From Liolophura sinensis (lineage: Eukaryota > Mollusca > Polyplacophora > Chitonida > Chitonidae): 64,000 bases of DNA. The position numbers were made by a program, and so were the translations under genes. Positions within the stretch are counted from its first letter, which is position 1, and the number at the start of each line of letters is the position of its first letter. The notes under the pieces were generated by a model. The model was not told where the DNA came from. It worked only from the letters and a program-made list of their open reading frames with translations, and made no database searches. The stretch spans positions 34,769,187 through 34,833,186 of the forward strand of contig NC_088301.1 of assembly GCF_032854445.1 (NCBI RefSeq). The letters run 5' to 3'. This document shows positions 24,101 to 38,700 of this stretch, piece by piece.

Positions 24101-26722
24101 TCGTGTGTATAAAATGTCATTTGGCAGCAATTGACAAAACTTCAGTTCAGATGTCAAATTTTTATTACATGCTTTTTATATTAAAGTTTCTTATTCAACA
24201 ATGAACATGATCAAATGAGCATTGCATATTCTGTGTGGGGTGTTTGGTCAGGGACAGGGAACCTATACACTGTAGCATGTATCAATCTTGACTAGCCCAC
24301 CTGATCCTGATCCTATACCACTGCTAACCCATAACCGCAGAACTTTTGCAGGATTGACAGCAGTTTTATGTCGTTGAGTTCAGAGTATGATGTAAAACAA
24401 CAACAAAATATAAATATTATTAATGGAAAATACAGATTGATTCACCTTCACTTCACCTTCTTAGACGTAACCATGGCCATGTATGTGCATGTCAGCTGTG
24501 ACTTTCACTACCTTTAGCGCCTTGTGAACACAAGAGCTGTCACTGCTGTTGTATTGATTTTTAACTGACCACATCTTTATCTCCTGAATACGTGTCATGC
24601 AAACAATAACACTTGGAAGAATGATAATGTTAATAGCAAATGTATGGTCTACACTCTAGCTCGACAGTTTAACCTTTTCTCGGTCTGATCTTTTCTCCAA
24701 GGACTACTTCCGGTTTTATTATTAATGATCTAAGATCTTCTAATGTATAATGCAACTGAAGATGTTGAAGACACCTGTAGCAAATGCGCAAGTGTGTATG
24801 CCATTGGGTATATATTTCTGCTCCTGCATGTAGTGCATGTTGGTTGTGTATTATTTGCAGAGATAGAGACTTGTTCAGCTGATGGTTCATCTTGTAATCC
24901 TGCAAGAAAGTGTAAGTTCTATCATCATTAATAATTCTAGAACGCAGGCTTATTACTTTTGAACATGATGATGTTTTATACATATTTAAAATGGTTTGCA
25001 CTTATGCAGTGTTTTGTCAAGTCATCATTTTGATATATTGTCAGAAAATTGTCCAAAGTCATAGAGGTTGTCCAGAGTTTGTGTGGATTGGATTTGAAGT
25101 TGTTGGACAATCAAAAAGTAAATATTTGTGTTGTGGTCATACAGCTTTGTTGCGTTATTGAACAGAGTTCATTTATTTTTGAAGTCAAACACTTTCAGAC
25201 TCTTTCCTTTATGTTGTAGTAGTCACAGTGATGTTGGCAGCCATCAGGTGCATGTTTTTCAGTACATTTATGTCATAGTATTCATGAAGATTTAACCATT
25301 TGATTTGTCCAAGAAGTGAAAATGACATCCTTGGTGTGGCTTAAAACTGCCGAATAAGCAGGCCTTGGTCAAGTGGTTATAGGTGGTTTTGAACTTGGAC
25401 GTGTGTAGGTGTAGGTTCAAACTAGATGTAATTTGTAGATTTCTGCCTTTTCACTGATTGGCAATGCTCATGTGGCATTTCACAAAGTATAACGTTTGTT
25501 GAAGATCACTTGTCTTCCACCAGTACGATGTGCATATCTTACATCATGTGTGGCATTGAGTAATGCACAAGTAAATAAATAAAATTTTGGCATTGGTGTT
25601 GCTATTATGTCATTGTTGTCTCAAATTTGTTGAAGAAACTGTATCATCCTTCCTTGAACTGACATAGCGTGCATGTTATTGAAAAAGTCCTAACCACCAG
25701 AACCTTATACATGTGCATCTTTACAAAGTCAGAGAAACAATCAGGAGAATGATGTTGAAGTTTTCATATCAAATAATCATGTGTATACAAAATATGTGGA
25801 ACAAAGTGCTACCCATTATGTAAAGTGCTGGGTTATGTACAAATTTCTGAGTGTTGATTAACTTAAAAATAAAGGAAGTGACTACCTTCTGATTTCAGAT
25901 AAAGGGCACAAAAATGCCTTTTGTTATTATAGTTTGTCTACTGTTGTCACATAAGGTGTACATGTTTTTGAATTACTTTATATTTAGCCCAGCCGTACCC
26001 ACACATGTAGATTCAAATAAGACAGCAAGCTGATAAGCCGGGTGATTAACCCTGGCTAGTATAGCCCCTGGGTAGGGCGTCTGTTGTTCAGCAATAAAAT
26101 GTGGCTATACAACTATCTAAGCACCCAGGCTGTTAGTACTGTGTAATATAGCTATAGATACACTGTAGGACAACATTGACATTGCTATCACTTAGGCCTG
26201 GGGTAGAGTGTAAGTGGAGGAGAAGTTGGGGAAATAGAGTGAGAGGTTAATAAGGTGAACATGTACTGTATACCATGTGTTGCTCTTGTCTGTACATGCA
26301 TCTTTCCCTGATGTTGTGCTGTCCATGGATACACTAATTCTAATGTGACACTGTGGTTTAACGTCATGAGGGATAATGTATAAAGTTGAAGCATATAAAT
26401 CAGTATTCTTATACAAATCACAACATAAAATTAATGTAAACATTTGAGGAATACAGATTGATAACTTAAATAGTAAATCTACCAGGTATTAGGTTTCATT
26501 TTGTTTCACCATGGCTTTTAATAAGAGAATGAAGTAAGGATCTCAAGGTTAAAGCCAGAAAACTGTGTATGTCAGCACTTGACATGGTTGAGTTTAAGGG
26601 CTGAAATACAGCTTGCGCTGGTTTGTCTGTGTATTTAATGGACAATCACTCCAAGGTTTGTCAGGTTTCTAGCAAAGGGTGGTTTACTAAGAGTACTTTG
26701 TGTTCCTGACCTTGTCTAATGT

Positions 26723-26753
<31 letters not shown>

Positions 26754-29700
26754 AGTATAGTATTTGTTTGCCCTCTATATGCAGGCAATACACCGAGTTC
26801 AGTGTTCCATGATGACCTTGTCTCTCATTTTCATACTGAGATCATGTGTATAATGGCATAATGTGTATAATGGCATATCCTGAAATTAAAAAAATTTATA
26901 CTGTCACCACCCATAATATATTTTTTAATGTAGATCTGTAAAAGACAAAGAGAAAGCATGTTTATATTCATACAAAACTTACTGCATGGCAAACTATTTG
27001 CAGGAAAAAAGTAACCAGTACAAAATTACTGTATGTGTAGGCATTTCTTCATATATTTTTTTTATCTACATGTATAGCCCTGAATGAATCTTTGATATTG
27101 TAGGTTATAAATTTGTGCATGCAGTGATGCATTGTAAGCATAGATGTATTTTGTTTATGTCCAATAAAATGACAGACCTTACATGCATATTTATGGTTGG
27201 ACAATCGTCAGCATCTTTGATATTGTGTGTTTAAACTTTCTGCTTTGTACATAATGGGTTGAGTTGGGTAATTCTCTCTAAACCTTAATGTGTTTAGATT
27301 GCATGCTACCCGATCATAGTCTGTTGGAAACAAGGCACTGAGCACTATGATGACTGACACATGGGGTAAACACAAATACACATGCGGTCATAAAGCTCAG
27401 TTTGGAACATAAAAGGCCCTGTTCATTTGTTGCTTTTTTATGATGGAGTTTGTCCAGTACAGAGTGTGATAAAGAGTACTTGACAAATGCAAACTGTTCA
27501 ACTGGTGCTTCATTATGATGATAACATTATTTTGATTGTATCTGTTGTATGTGTATATGCAACTGAAGCATTTGTTGTAACACAAACATGTTTTTAGTTC
27601 ATTGTTACATCATCAAAGAGATGATTTGAGAAAGTGTTGCTATTATTAAGCCTGGGATGGGCATACATATTGGTGTTTATATGTTTGGTTGCATATTATT
27701 GTAGTTTTTTGTGCTCAGTGTCAGAGTCACTAGTTGCACATGTGAGTGTTTTGTTACTCTTTTTTGTAGATCATTCTGTAAACTGCCTGGTTAGACTTTT
27801 ATGTTTAGCAGATGCTATCATTTCTGATACTGTCAGTTCTAATCTGGGCTCTCGAAACGCCTTGTTCACCACAAGTAAACATAATCTGTACAAGTTCGGT
27901 ATACATCCATGTCATACTAGTAACCTTTGACTTGTCAAAGTCTATTACTATACAGAGCAAATGAATGAGACATTATATATACAAGCATAACTTGTCTTCT
28001 TTTAGGAACTTGACAATGTTCATATTTTGTAATTAATTGTGTAATGAAAAAGTAGAGTTTTTGATACAACCTTTTAGCTGTGGACATACACCAAAATTAT
28101 GTTCTGCAAAATTAAAGTACTGAATAACTGGAACACACATCAAAATATTGAAGCATTGTGATTGGAGGTGACATGTCATTCCATGAGGCACAGTGCTTAG
28201 TCCACCGATCTGCCTGACACTTGTGTAGCAGACTTCATACTACCAATTGTCATCTTTGAAATAGACAAATTTTGACCTGGTCAATGCTGTATGCTACTTG
28301 TGAGAATATGTTGGGTAGACAAATGGCAAAAAGCCAAGAAAGTAGGTTCTGTGATTTAAGACATAATAAAATGTCCCAGTCATATAATATGTTATATAAT
28401 ATATAAAACAATGCACAGGAAGAAAAATATTAAAAAACTTAATATACAATGTATCTGCATGCACTCTTTCATTCACTGTGGGACATGATGGATATTTTTA
28501 CTTAACAGCAGTGCATACAAGTGGGCATGTAAAGTCATTCGCTGTTCAGTGGATGTGGATTGCAGTACTGTAGCCATATTAGATCATCCACCATGTGAGC
28601 AAGGGTTGCATAATAAAGCTGAAGCCAGGCATGGCACTCAACTTATAAAGGGATATTTACATTTAGTTGAAGTACTTGTAGTCCTGGTGTCAATATACAG
28701 TGATGGGATGGTGCATAGCAGCATGTCTGTAGCATGGTATTCCAGTGAGGCATCAGTGTAAATGTATAGGCATTGATGCAAGGAGACATTGTCTTGATAT
28801 AATACCATCTTCAGATAGACAAACATGGACGTGGATTTTGGTTTCATTCAATTTCATGCCCAATTTTTTCATTGATTTTTATGAAAATTTGCCCTTCGTT
28901 TGACTATCAAGAAAATTTTATTTAGTATGATATGTGCATAAATAAATATATATGGATGTTACGTTAAATGTATTCTCAATTTTTTCTCCCCCAGACCCTG
29001 TCCCTCTGGCTGCTCAAAAAAGTGGAGATGCTCAAAACTTCCGCAAAATGGCCCAGTCTCGGTCCCTGTCTATTGAAGTGACATCAAGTAAATCCTCGGC
29101 ACTGGTAGCAGTGGATGGGACAGCTGTAAGAAATCAGCTTTCGAGCTTGAAATTTTTCATTATTTGAACAGTATTTTTGGGGGGGGGGAAGTTTCAGTTT
29201 AAAAGTATTTTGATGGAGTAAATCAAAAGTTTTAGAAGAAGATTGTGTGCATTTATCCAGTGTCAGACTCCACTTTGCATTGGACAACAAAGTAGGTACA
29301 GATATATTCTTGATTCCTGCAGATGACTGCAAGTGTGTCTGCTGAGTAGGTTATCTCCCTTTCTTTGCTTTAAATATAATTGTCACATTGTTGAAGCAAT
29401 TCACGAATACCTGGGTCTATGCAGATTGCAAATATAAGGTGCCAGTGACCTTAATTCCTATTGGGCGAGGCAATCTGAGGATTATCGACGCCATATGTTT
29501 GCGGAACTTATCACTGAGTAACAATGTCACTAATATTATCTGACATCTGCTGTATATTTAAGGGTTTAACACTGCCGTAGCAGTGGTTGTTGTGTAACCA
29601 GATACCACTGACCCTTGTTTCATTCTGAGTCAAATCCCGAGAAAATACTGTGAAACGAGGGTCAGGGGTATTGAGTTACACAACAAACACCTAAATGAAG

Positions 29701-32700
29701 ATGTTAACGTCTATTTATTCTACCCAAAAAAATGAAGAAAATGCGGCAAAAACTGCATATTTTCTGCTGTCATTCTGTTTTACTCCCTCCAGAGAGGTCC
29801 TGTAGTTTAGACCAATCAACCAGGGAGGTAAGCTGACCAGTGTGTTGCATGACACAATCGATGCTGTTTGAAAGGTCATCTCCATTTGATTTTTATATTT
29901 GCACACGGCCCACAGCTAACAGCTGGGTAGAACATTTATTTATTCATATATTTGGTTTGAGTGTTACACTGTAATGTGGCAGAATCAACAACCTTCTGTG
30001 GATTGTTGCAGACCTTTGCATATTTGTGAAAGTCATTTTTATATTTTTTATTGAAGGTTTTACAAGAAGATGAGCTCAATAAAAATCGTGGTATCCATGT
30101 GGTGGTGTTAAATCAAGCAACGGTGTGTTTCAGTTTTATCTTATCTGTAATATATATGTAGTTCTCTATTTCAGAGGGGCAGGCAGGAAGAAAGGGTATG
30201 GTGAAGAAACATGAAACGGCGCAAAACAGACCACAAATGTGTACATTTAAAGCATTCTTCCGAGAAAATGAAGAGAGAAAAATATAATTATAAAATTTTA
30301 TAATTTAGATTTCCTTGTGTAGAAGCAGGTTTCACAGAAGTTAGCAGGATAACTACTCATGTTTTTAATGTCTTCCCAGGCTTATATTGAGAACTGATTT
30401 TTCCATGGTATGTTATGCAAGTAAGATTTCTCTGAATGTATGCAACACAGTGCTTCAGAACATTCTTGTCAATATCTCAGCTGGTATCAACTATCATTGC
30501 TTTTCATCCTGTGTCACAGGGCAGTGTAATGGCCAAGAGAGTGTTTGACACATACAACAAGCAGGAAGATGAAGCCATGGTTATGTTCCTCAAAATGGTC
30601 TCAAATGGGAGGATTCTTATATTTGCTATTAAGGTGAGTTTATGATTATTTGTACTACTGTTGAATTAAGTTTTAAGAGAAATGTACTTACAGTTAAACT
30701 AAACATTGATAAGTTGCCAATTTCTTTGTTTGATCAAAATGTATACACTCATACAGTATTAGAGCTTCACAACTTTGATAAGAATTTCAAAAGCTTTTGA
30801 AATTATGTCATTGTTCATTAAAGTAATTTTATGTACATGTATACTATATGGCATATTGCTCTTTTCACTGTTTACTAGGATGAAGGTACCTTTCAACTGA
30901 AGGATATAGGACGCAAGACTCTCCGAGATCTAGGCAGTGATAAAGCAGATATTTTAGGCTGGAGAGATATGTGGGCCTTCGTCACCATTAATGGAGGTTA
31001 GTGTGGGAAGATTTTTTACCAATGCAAAATTAACAGTTATTCCTTTATCTTGTGTGGATATCTTATCTTTGCTAGCAGACCTATTGCTGAGGTGTTCTGT
31101 AATTTCCTATATTAGCTGCGATTCTTGGGAATAGTGTGTGATCCTTTAAAATACAAAACCGAAACCAAATTTGTTACATTTGGTAAAACTTTCATATATT
31201 TATTTGACAGGTATGTATTCGCTTATTTGACAGGTAAAAAAGTGGCTGAAGATTACAGCAAATCAGCATCATTGAACACCTGGGCAGAAAGTGTGGTTCT
31301 TAGAACTGAGCTGCCTTTGGCAGATGCTGAAGGTAAAGAGCTAGCTGAATTTCAGTGATACAATAATAATAGTATTCAAACTAGTAGTAGCAGTACACAT
31401 TTATTTTAAATAGGTCTTAGATAATAACTATTACTTAACATTTATTAGTTTGAAAAACTCACATATTTCTTTCAAAATATTCTTGTTTAGTTGTACTGAA
31501 AAATGAATGTCCATTGGCTATAGTCTTTAATTTTGTCGTTTTAATTTTGTAAAACTAGTGCTCTAGCTGCCCCGGGATCACCATATTGTGAACCTATAAT
31601 TACATTTGTGGTCCACCTATAATTACATTAGTTGTGTTGCTAGTTTGGTTTTGTGCGCACACAGCACAGACTGGAAGCTAACATGTGCATGGCAGTAGAC
31701 ACAATACAATTCAACCCATGCGTAGATACATAGAATACATTTCATGGAGATGAGGGGGCGTCCATGGCTCAGTCTGTTAATACGCTAACACAGCGTAATG
31801 ACCAGGGAGTCTCTCACCATTGCGGTCGCTGTGAGTTCAAGTCCAGCTCATGCTGGCTTCCTCTCCGGCCGTACATGAGTAGGCCTCTCAGCAACCTGTG
31901 GATAGTCGTGGGTTTCCCCCGGGCTCTGCCCGGTTTCCACCCACCGGCCGCAGTCGTACAAGTGAAATATTCTTGAGTACGGCATAAAACACCAATCAAA
32001 TAAAATAAGTAAATAAATCTTGGAGATGATATGGAATTTTATAGAAGGATGTAAAACTATGACTCCGAGCTCTGAATAACTCATGGTCCAATGAAATGAC
32101 TAGTTTGTGTGTTTCGGCTAAATATTATGGCACCCAATGTTCATGTATTTGTAATTACAATGTACTTCGTGAAACATAACAACAATAAAAAAAAGGTCAT
32201 GAATATGGTCTATGGTAAGCAGAATCTGTAAAAATTCTGATTTTTTGAGCTGTTCAAATCTCAAATTAGACCACTGTCAATTTTTAAAACAAATGTTGTC
32301 AAGGCTTTTTTCTGTTATTGTATATGTACTTTAAAATATTCATTGTGACAATAATTCATTAAGTATGTTTAATATAAATTTTCACAATTGCCTTATGTTG
32401 TATGGGAAATGTTTATCGCTGATTGTCTCTCTCTTTGATGGCACATCGCAATCATAGTGCTTGAATGACAAGTGGTAATGCTTGTCAGTCATGATTACAA
32501 ATATGTAATCCAATACATTCCAAACTTCAAATTATATAACCTGTTCAATCATCACCCTATATTTACTTTGATAACAAAAAACTTTTGTAGTTCACCTTTA
32601 AGCCGGCTAATTAGGACTTTTGAGAAAGTATGTTTTTTTTTCTTTTTTTTTTGTAATTTATTAGCAGACAGCCAGTGTGATTGGCCTGCCTCAGATGCTA

Positions 32701-35700
32701 ACTCTAGGAGGAAGGTGTTTTGCAACAAGGTGGAGGGCTATGGCAATGTATGCAGCTGCACTGACCCAGCTCCCATAACTTTTACCCCAGACAAGGTCAG
32801 TATAAAAGGTTATCTACCATGTCTGCAGCAGATCCATCCCAAGGTGGTTTTCATAGCTAGCAAGCTGGATAACAATAAATGATGGATAACTGACCCAATA
32901 GTCAGTTGTAAATTATCGGACCTTTTATATTTTAGCTATATGTATTACTAGTATCGTTTTCACTAGGCTGATAATATTTTTTTTTTTCAATTTTCCATGA
33001 AAATTTTTTTTCTTTTTTTCACACTTTTGTAACCTATACCAAACTGTTGACAAAAGTAATTATGAGCTTTAAGAAGGTTTATTGATAAGGGCACAATGAA
33101 TGTTTTTATTTGTTGCAGTTGGAAACTGACAATATGGGCAATGTCCCTATTGCGGTAATAGCCAGTGACCGGCCCCATTATCTTTACAGGTGAGGAAGTA
33201 ATAGAGTAACTATTATGTATCAAGAATTTGCATTAACTTTGAATTGTTTCATCACTGGATCAAGGGTGCATCTAAATATGAACCCATTACAAAAAGCCAA
33301 TTTAAGGCAAAACAAGTTTGTGTGCTTTCTGCTAGTTCTTGTATTCTAAAACCATGTCATTGGCGCTGTAACCAAATATTCTTAAAGTTTGTTTGTTGAT
33401 ATACAACAGGGCAGCTCTGTAACTTTAATCTTGTTTGTGATTCCAGAATGTTGAAATCTCTTCTGACTACAGCTGGCTGTAACCCAGATCTGGTCACAGT
33501 TTATATTGATGGCTATTTTGAGGTATATAGTGCTTTTATTTTCATGGCATTGCGGACTTTTTCCAAACACAATCCTGCAAGATTCTTTAGTACAGAGTAA
33601 AATCCTTGATCAGTGTAACTAGATCATTTTCATTGATATGAAATATTGTTTTTGATCTGAAACTCAAGTCTAAATTTCATCTCGATTGAATGTGTGAGAA
33701 TTCATTCTTCAGTTTGTATTATAAACAATGTACTTGTACAAACATTTTGAAAATATGTAGTTTTTAATGCATAGAAAATGTTTGAAAGGCTTTGTAAAGA
33801 CTAGCTCATAAATTTGTTTCTTTCCATTGTTCGACTTTGTTTGAAGTGGCTTAAGAAATAGATGATGCTAAGATTCATGTCTTTCCATTCTTGACACAAT
33901 CACAGTGAAAAGATGATTAAAGTAAGGCATGATTGCTGTACTTCCTGCAAATGTAAAAAACTCTAGGACAAATAGACAAATAGTGAAAAGGTTTATCAGA
34001 CTTAATAATGAATGCAGTTATATCTGTCTTTTCCGAATACATGTACATGATGAACATCATTTTGTTGAGCAACTCCCATTCTATTAGCAGTATTTCTTTC
34101 TGTGTAATCGACGTGATATGGCTGAAACACTGCCAATGTTGTGTTATAAATTATTCAATAATTTATTCATATGTTTCTGATTGTTGTAGGAACCTTTGGA
34201 AGTGACAAAGCTCTTTGGCCTGCGGGGTATTCAGCACACACCCATAGGCCTGAAGAATGCACGAATCTCACAGCATTATAAAGCTAGTTTGACAGCTACA
34301 TTTAACCTTTACCCTGTAAGTGGACTGAGAATTTCTCTTTTTGAAGCTTTCTTTATATTTACATCGTTTTCCTCTACTAGTTACATGTAAGTCCGTTTTT
34401 TCATTTCGCATGGATGTGACAAATCATTGCATTAATCATTGATCTGTGGGAAGGTCAGACAGAAACCTGCGGTTCTGCCCGGTTTCCTCCCACCATAATG
34501 CTGGCCGCTGTCGTACAAGTGAAATATCCTTGAGTACGGTGTAAAACACCAATCAAATAAATAATCATTGATCTGTCTTTGATATGCCTGGGGGACGTGG
34601 TTGTCAAGTGTTTGGCATGTTAGCACAGCCCAGTAACCCAGGAACCAATACTGTTCAAGTCAACCTCATGCTGGTTTCCTCTCCTGTTGTATGTGACAAG
34701 GTGTTCAGCATGATGGTTGTGGTTTCCCATGAGATCTGCCTGGTTTCCTCCCATCATAATGCTGGCTGCTGTCCTATAAGTGAAATACATGTATTCTTGG
34801 GTACAGCGTTAAACACCTATTTATGAAGTAATACATCTGTAGTAAAAAAGGTGAGGTCTTCATTTTTTCAGTGATTCAGTCCTACATTTCAGAACACAGG
34901 GATGTGAGAAGATATTCTGCATTTGCAATGTTCTTGCTCCTGTCCATGTTGTCTCGGACACTATATGCTGTATTTCACCTAAAGTTTGTCTTGTAAAAGT
35001 TCACTTTCAGAAGTAGGTAGGCCTTAGGATGATACTTTTGATGCTAACAGCTTCACAAAAAACTTTGCAAGGTGGATGAATAACTCATAATTAGGCAGAA
35101 TGTTTTGCTTGAAGAAAGCTAAATTTTAGGTGAAAAACATTTTAATGCAGTTATTGTGTTATATTTAAATCTTGACTTTTTGTATCTTATTTTTTTTTGT
35201 CTTCATCAAGTACATTGCACTTTGTATTGCACTTAAATGTATGGTTTCCACTTCTTTTCATTTTAAAGCCATTAAGATTTTTCAAATGGTAAGGCTGAGA
35301 ATTGTGGTTTTATTTTGTTTGGTTGTTATTTGCTACTTTTCATGTTTGTTGTTTGAATTCGTTGTTTTTTCCTCTTTTAATTGTTTGTGTTTCTGACATT
35401 GGTACATAAATGTAATAAATGCTGTCAGTGATAAATATAGCATGTAATTTTGAATTACTGTTATATTTTACTGCTATATTTTTAGTTTTAAATGTAGTAT
35501 ATCTATGGGTGTTTGTTTATTTTAAGTACCAGTAATATTATTGAAAGTTGTAATAGTCTCTATATTAGAGAATTCCATTCTGTAGTATGATGCAATTGAT
35601 TATGAAAGGAAAATGACAGAAGAGAATAAGTTGTGTTTTGAACAGGATTGGGTAGCAAGGAGGGGCGGATGAAGAATGGCCTTGTTTACCTACCTGATGA

Positions 35701-38700
35701 AGTAACTACATGTAGGTGTGATTATGTATGTTTCAGACTGCACAATATGCTATTGTGATTGAGGAAGATCTGGATGTTTCTCCAGATTTTCTAAAGTAAG
35801 TAACATTTTAAAATGCATTTTATCTCAGAGCTTTGAGGAAAGCAAATATTGTGTGGGTACAGTTGTAGAAATTTCACAGTATTAGTTAAAAATTGCTTTT
35901 AGCAATCCATCTGTGTGCTACTTGCCATTTAGTGCATTTTGTAATAAGTATTCAACATAAAACTTTTTGCCCATCGATTTCAATTGGGTGATGAAGACAG
36001 AGTTAATTCCACAATTTTGTATTCACAGAGTAAATCATTTCATGTTTATTTTCGGCAGCAATACAACATTTATATCTTATTAGTTATCCGTTAATTTATA
36101 ATGCACCCCCCCCCCCCTCCTCTAAAAAAAAAAAAAACAGCTTGTGAACGAGTGATGTAGTCGAGTCGATTTTGTCTGCAAGAATGCAATTTAGGCATCT
36201 TGTGTCTGTTCATAAATTTCAAAACTGGTCTGTCAAGTTTACCTTGGATGCATGTCATTCTTGAATTTTTGCTCTTGATGGCTATTTTTTGCAGAACTAG
36301 TAAAACATAGGGATGGTCTGCAGTGTTTATTGACTTAAGCCATCTTTACATCTTATGCAATCTGTTTCTATTGTGTCAAAAGGCTGCGTAATTGCAATTT
36401 TTGACTGATCATAAAATCAAACTTACATCAGCGGGGTGGTTAGCATGCCAATGCAGCTGTATCCAGCTCATGCTGTATTCCTCTCCCTTGGCATACATGA
36501 GTAAATAAATACATCAGCACAGCATTGTACTGAACATTTGCAAGAAAATGCTACAGAATTTCCATACCGTTACTTTTACTTGAACTATATGGTGTAAGTA
36601 TGATATGTTATTAATCAAACCATTGTTCCTAACTAAAGAAATAACATCTAAATATACAGTGCAAATTTGTGTTTGGCTGGTGATGTACATGTGGATTTGG
36701 AACCATGAGTTATAGAATCCTTCAATCTGGCTTGTTTCGTGAGCATGTTACGAGTTAATAAATCAGTAGATTTATTGGCAGTAAAGACATGAAGTAAGTG
36801 TAAAATGGGCAAAAGACTTTTTGGCAGTTATTGCTGTGTTTGCTCCCATCAAATAGAATAGTTTGGTTTTCAGTTTATGCAGATGTATGCTGCCTTTATA
36901 GGTAACTTACAGTGTGTGTGTCTCTGTAGTTATTTCAGTCAACTGCTTCACCTGTTGGATGAAGATGAAAGTCTGTATTGCATATCAGCCTGGAATGATC
37001 AGGTATACTATTATTCGGTGTTTGTATCTCTGCTGTGAACATGAAAGGGACATGTCCGCCGTTCAGTGTCAGTATATGCTGTGAACATGAAAGGGACATG
37101 TCCGCCGTTCAGTGTCAGTATCTGCTGTGAACATGAATGGGACATGTCCGCCGTTCAGTGTCAGTATCTGCTGTGAACATGAATGGGACATGTCCCCCGT
37201 TCAGTGTTAGTATCTGCTTTGAACATGAATGGGACATGTCTGCCGTTCAGTGTACTTACCTGATGTGAACATGAATGGGACATGTTTGCCGTTCAGTGTT
37301 CGTACCTGATGTGAGCATGAATGGGACATGTCTGCCATTCAGTGTTCGTACCTGCTGTGAACATGAATGGGACATGTCTGTCGTTCAGTGTTCGTACCTG
37401 CTGTGAACATGAATGGGACATGTCTGCCGTTCAGTGTTCGTACCTGCTGTGAACATGAATGGGACATGTCTGCCGTTCAGTGTTCGTACCTGCTGTGAAC
37501 ATGAATGGGACATGTCTGCCGTTCAGTGTTCGTACCTGATGTGAACATGAATGGGACATGTCTGCCGTTCAGTGTTCGTACCTGATGTGAACATGAATGG
37601 GACATGTCTGCCGTTCAGTGTTCGTACCTGATGTGAGCATGAATGGGACATGTCTGCCGTTCAGTGTTCCTACCTGATGTGAACATGAATGGGACATGTC
37701 TGCCGTTCAGTGTTCGTACCTGCTGTGAACATGAATGGGACATGTCTACCCCATTATGAACAAGTACTTTATCCTAGTTGTACTGTCATCTGGTTTTGTA
37801 GTATATGCATGCCCTCCCTTGACTTCTCCCTCATGATGTATGCATATGTGCAGTTCAACTTGCTTATTTCTGCAGATTGCGTCAAGTCAACCAGTTGAAT
37901 ATTATCATTCTGTACATTTTATATCTGATACTGATCTAAATCTTCAGTCTATATGGCTCTTAGTTACCAAGGCAAGCTTATTCAGGATATAATTTTTAAT
38001 ATTCACATGATGAATTCACAGCCAAAATCATTGCATGTAACTTCTCATCTTGAGCATGAAAAGATTGTGGAAATGATGCTTGTATGTGTTCTCTTGTCAC
38101 CATAGGTATAACCAGTGCGTAGAGGTTTAGGTTTCATCTACATGTATGAGACAGCCATCTATTCTGACATGATAAGCACTGTAGAGATGGGAAAAGCACA
38201 TGTAGGAGAAACAGTGGAAATAAAGACACCCTTATTAAAAATTCTTGCTAAATCTATGCTTGTCGTATTCATTTCTGACCATTAATTTTGATATTAAGTC
38301 CAAATGTATTCTTTTTTATCTTTTCCCTGTTCATCAAAGAGTTTGACAGTTTATACATTTGGTTAAGCCATGCTCTTTTCTCTACCTGATGCTTAGGTAT
38401 TATTCATATTGTACATATTTTGTGCAGGGCTATGAACATTCATGTAAGGACCCATCATTGCTGTACCGTGTAGAAACCATGCCAGGCCTGGGCTGGCTGC
38501 TCAAGAGAAAACTTTACAAAGAGGAGTTGGAGCCAAACTGGCCCACACCTGAGAGGGTTTGTACAATATACTAGCTCACTTCTGGGATAAGTAATGTAGG
38601 TGGGGCAGGTACATTAAAAATAAGTTGACTTTTTATTTTGCTAATAAAATAAAAAGACACATGGTAATTTTTACATTAAGCCATAGCTACTTAGCTTGGT

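Noticed and set aside
37031-37748. CRISPR-like array
   Set aside because: Units are contiguous 46-bp repeats without spacers, in an animal intron.
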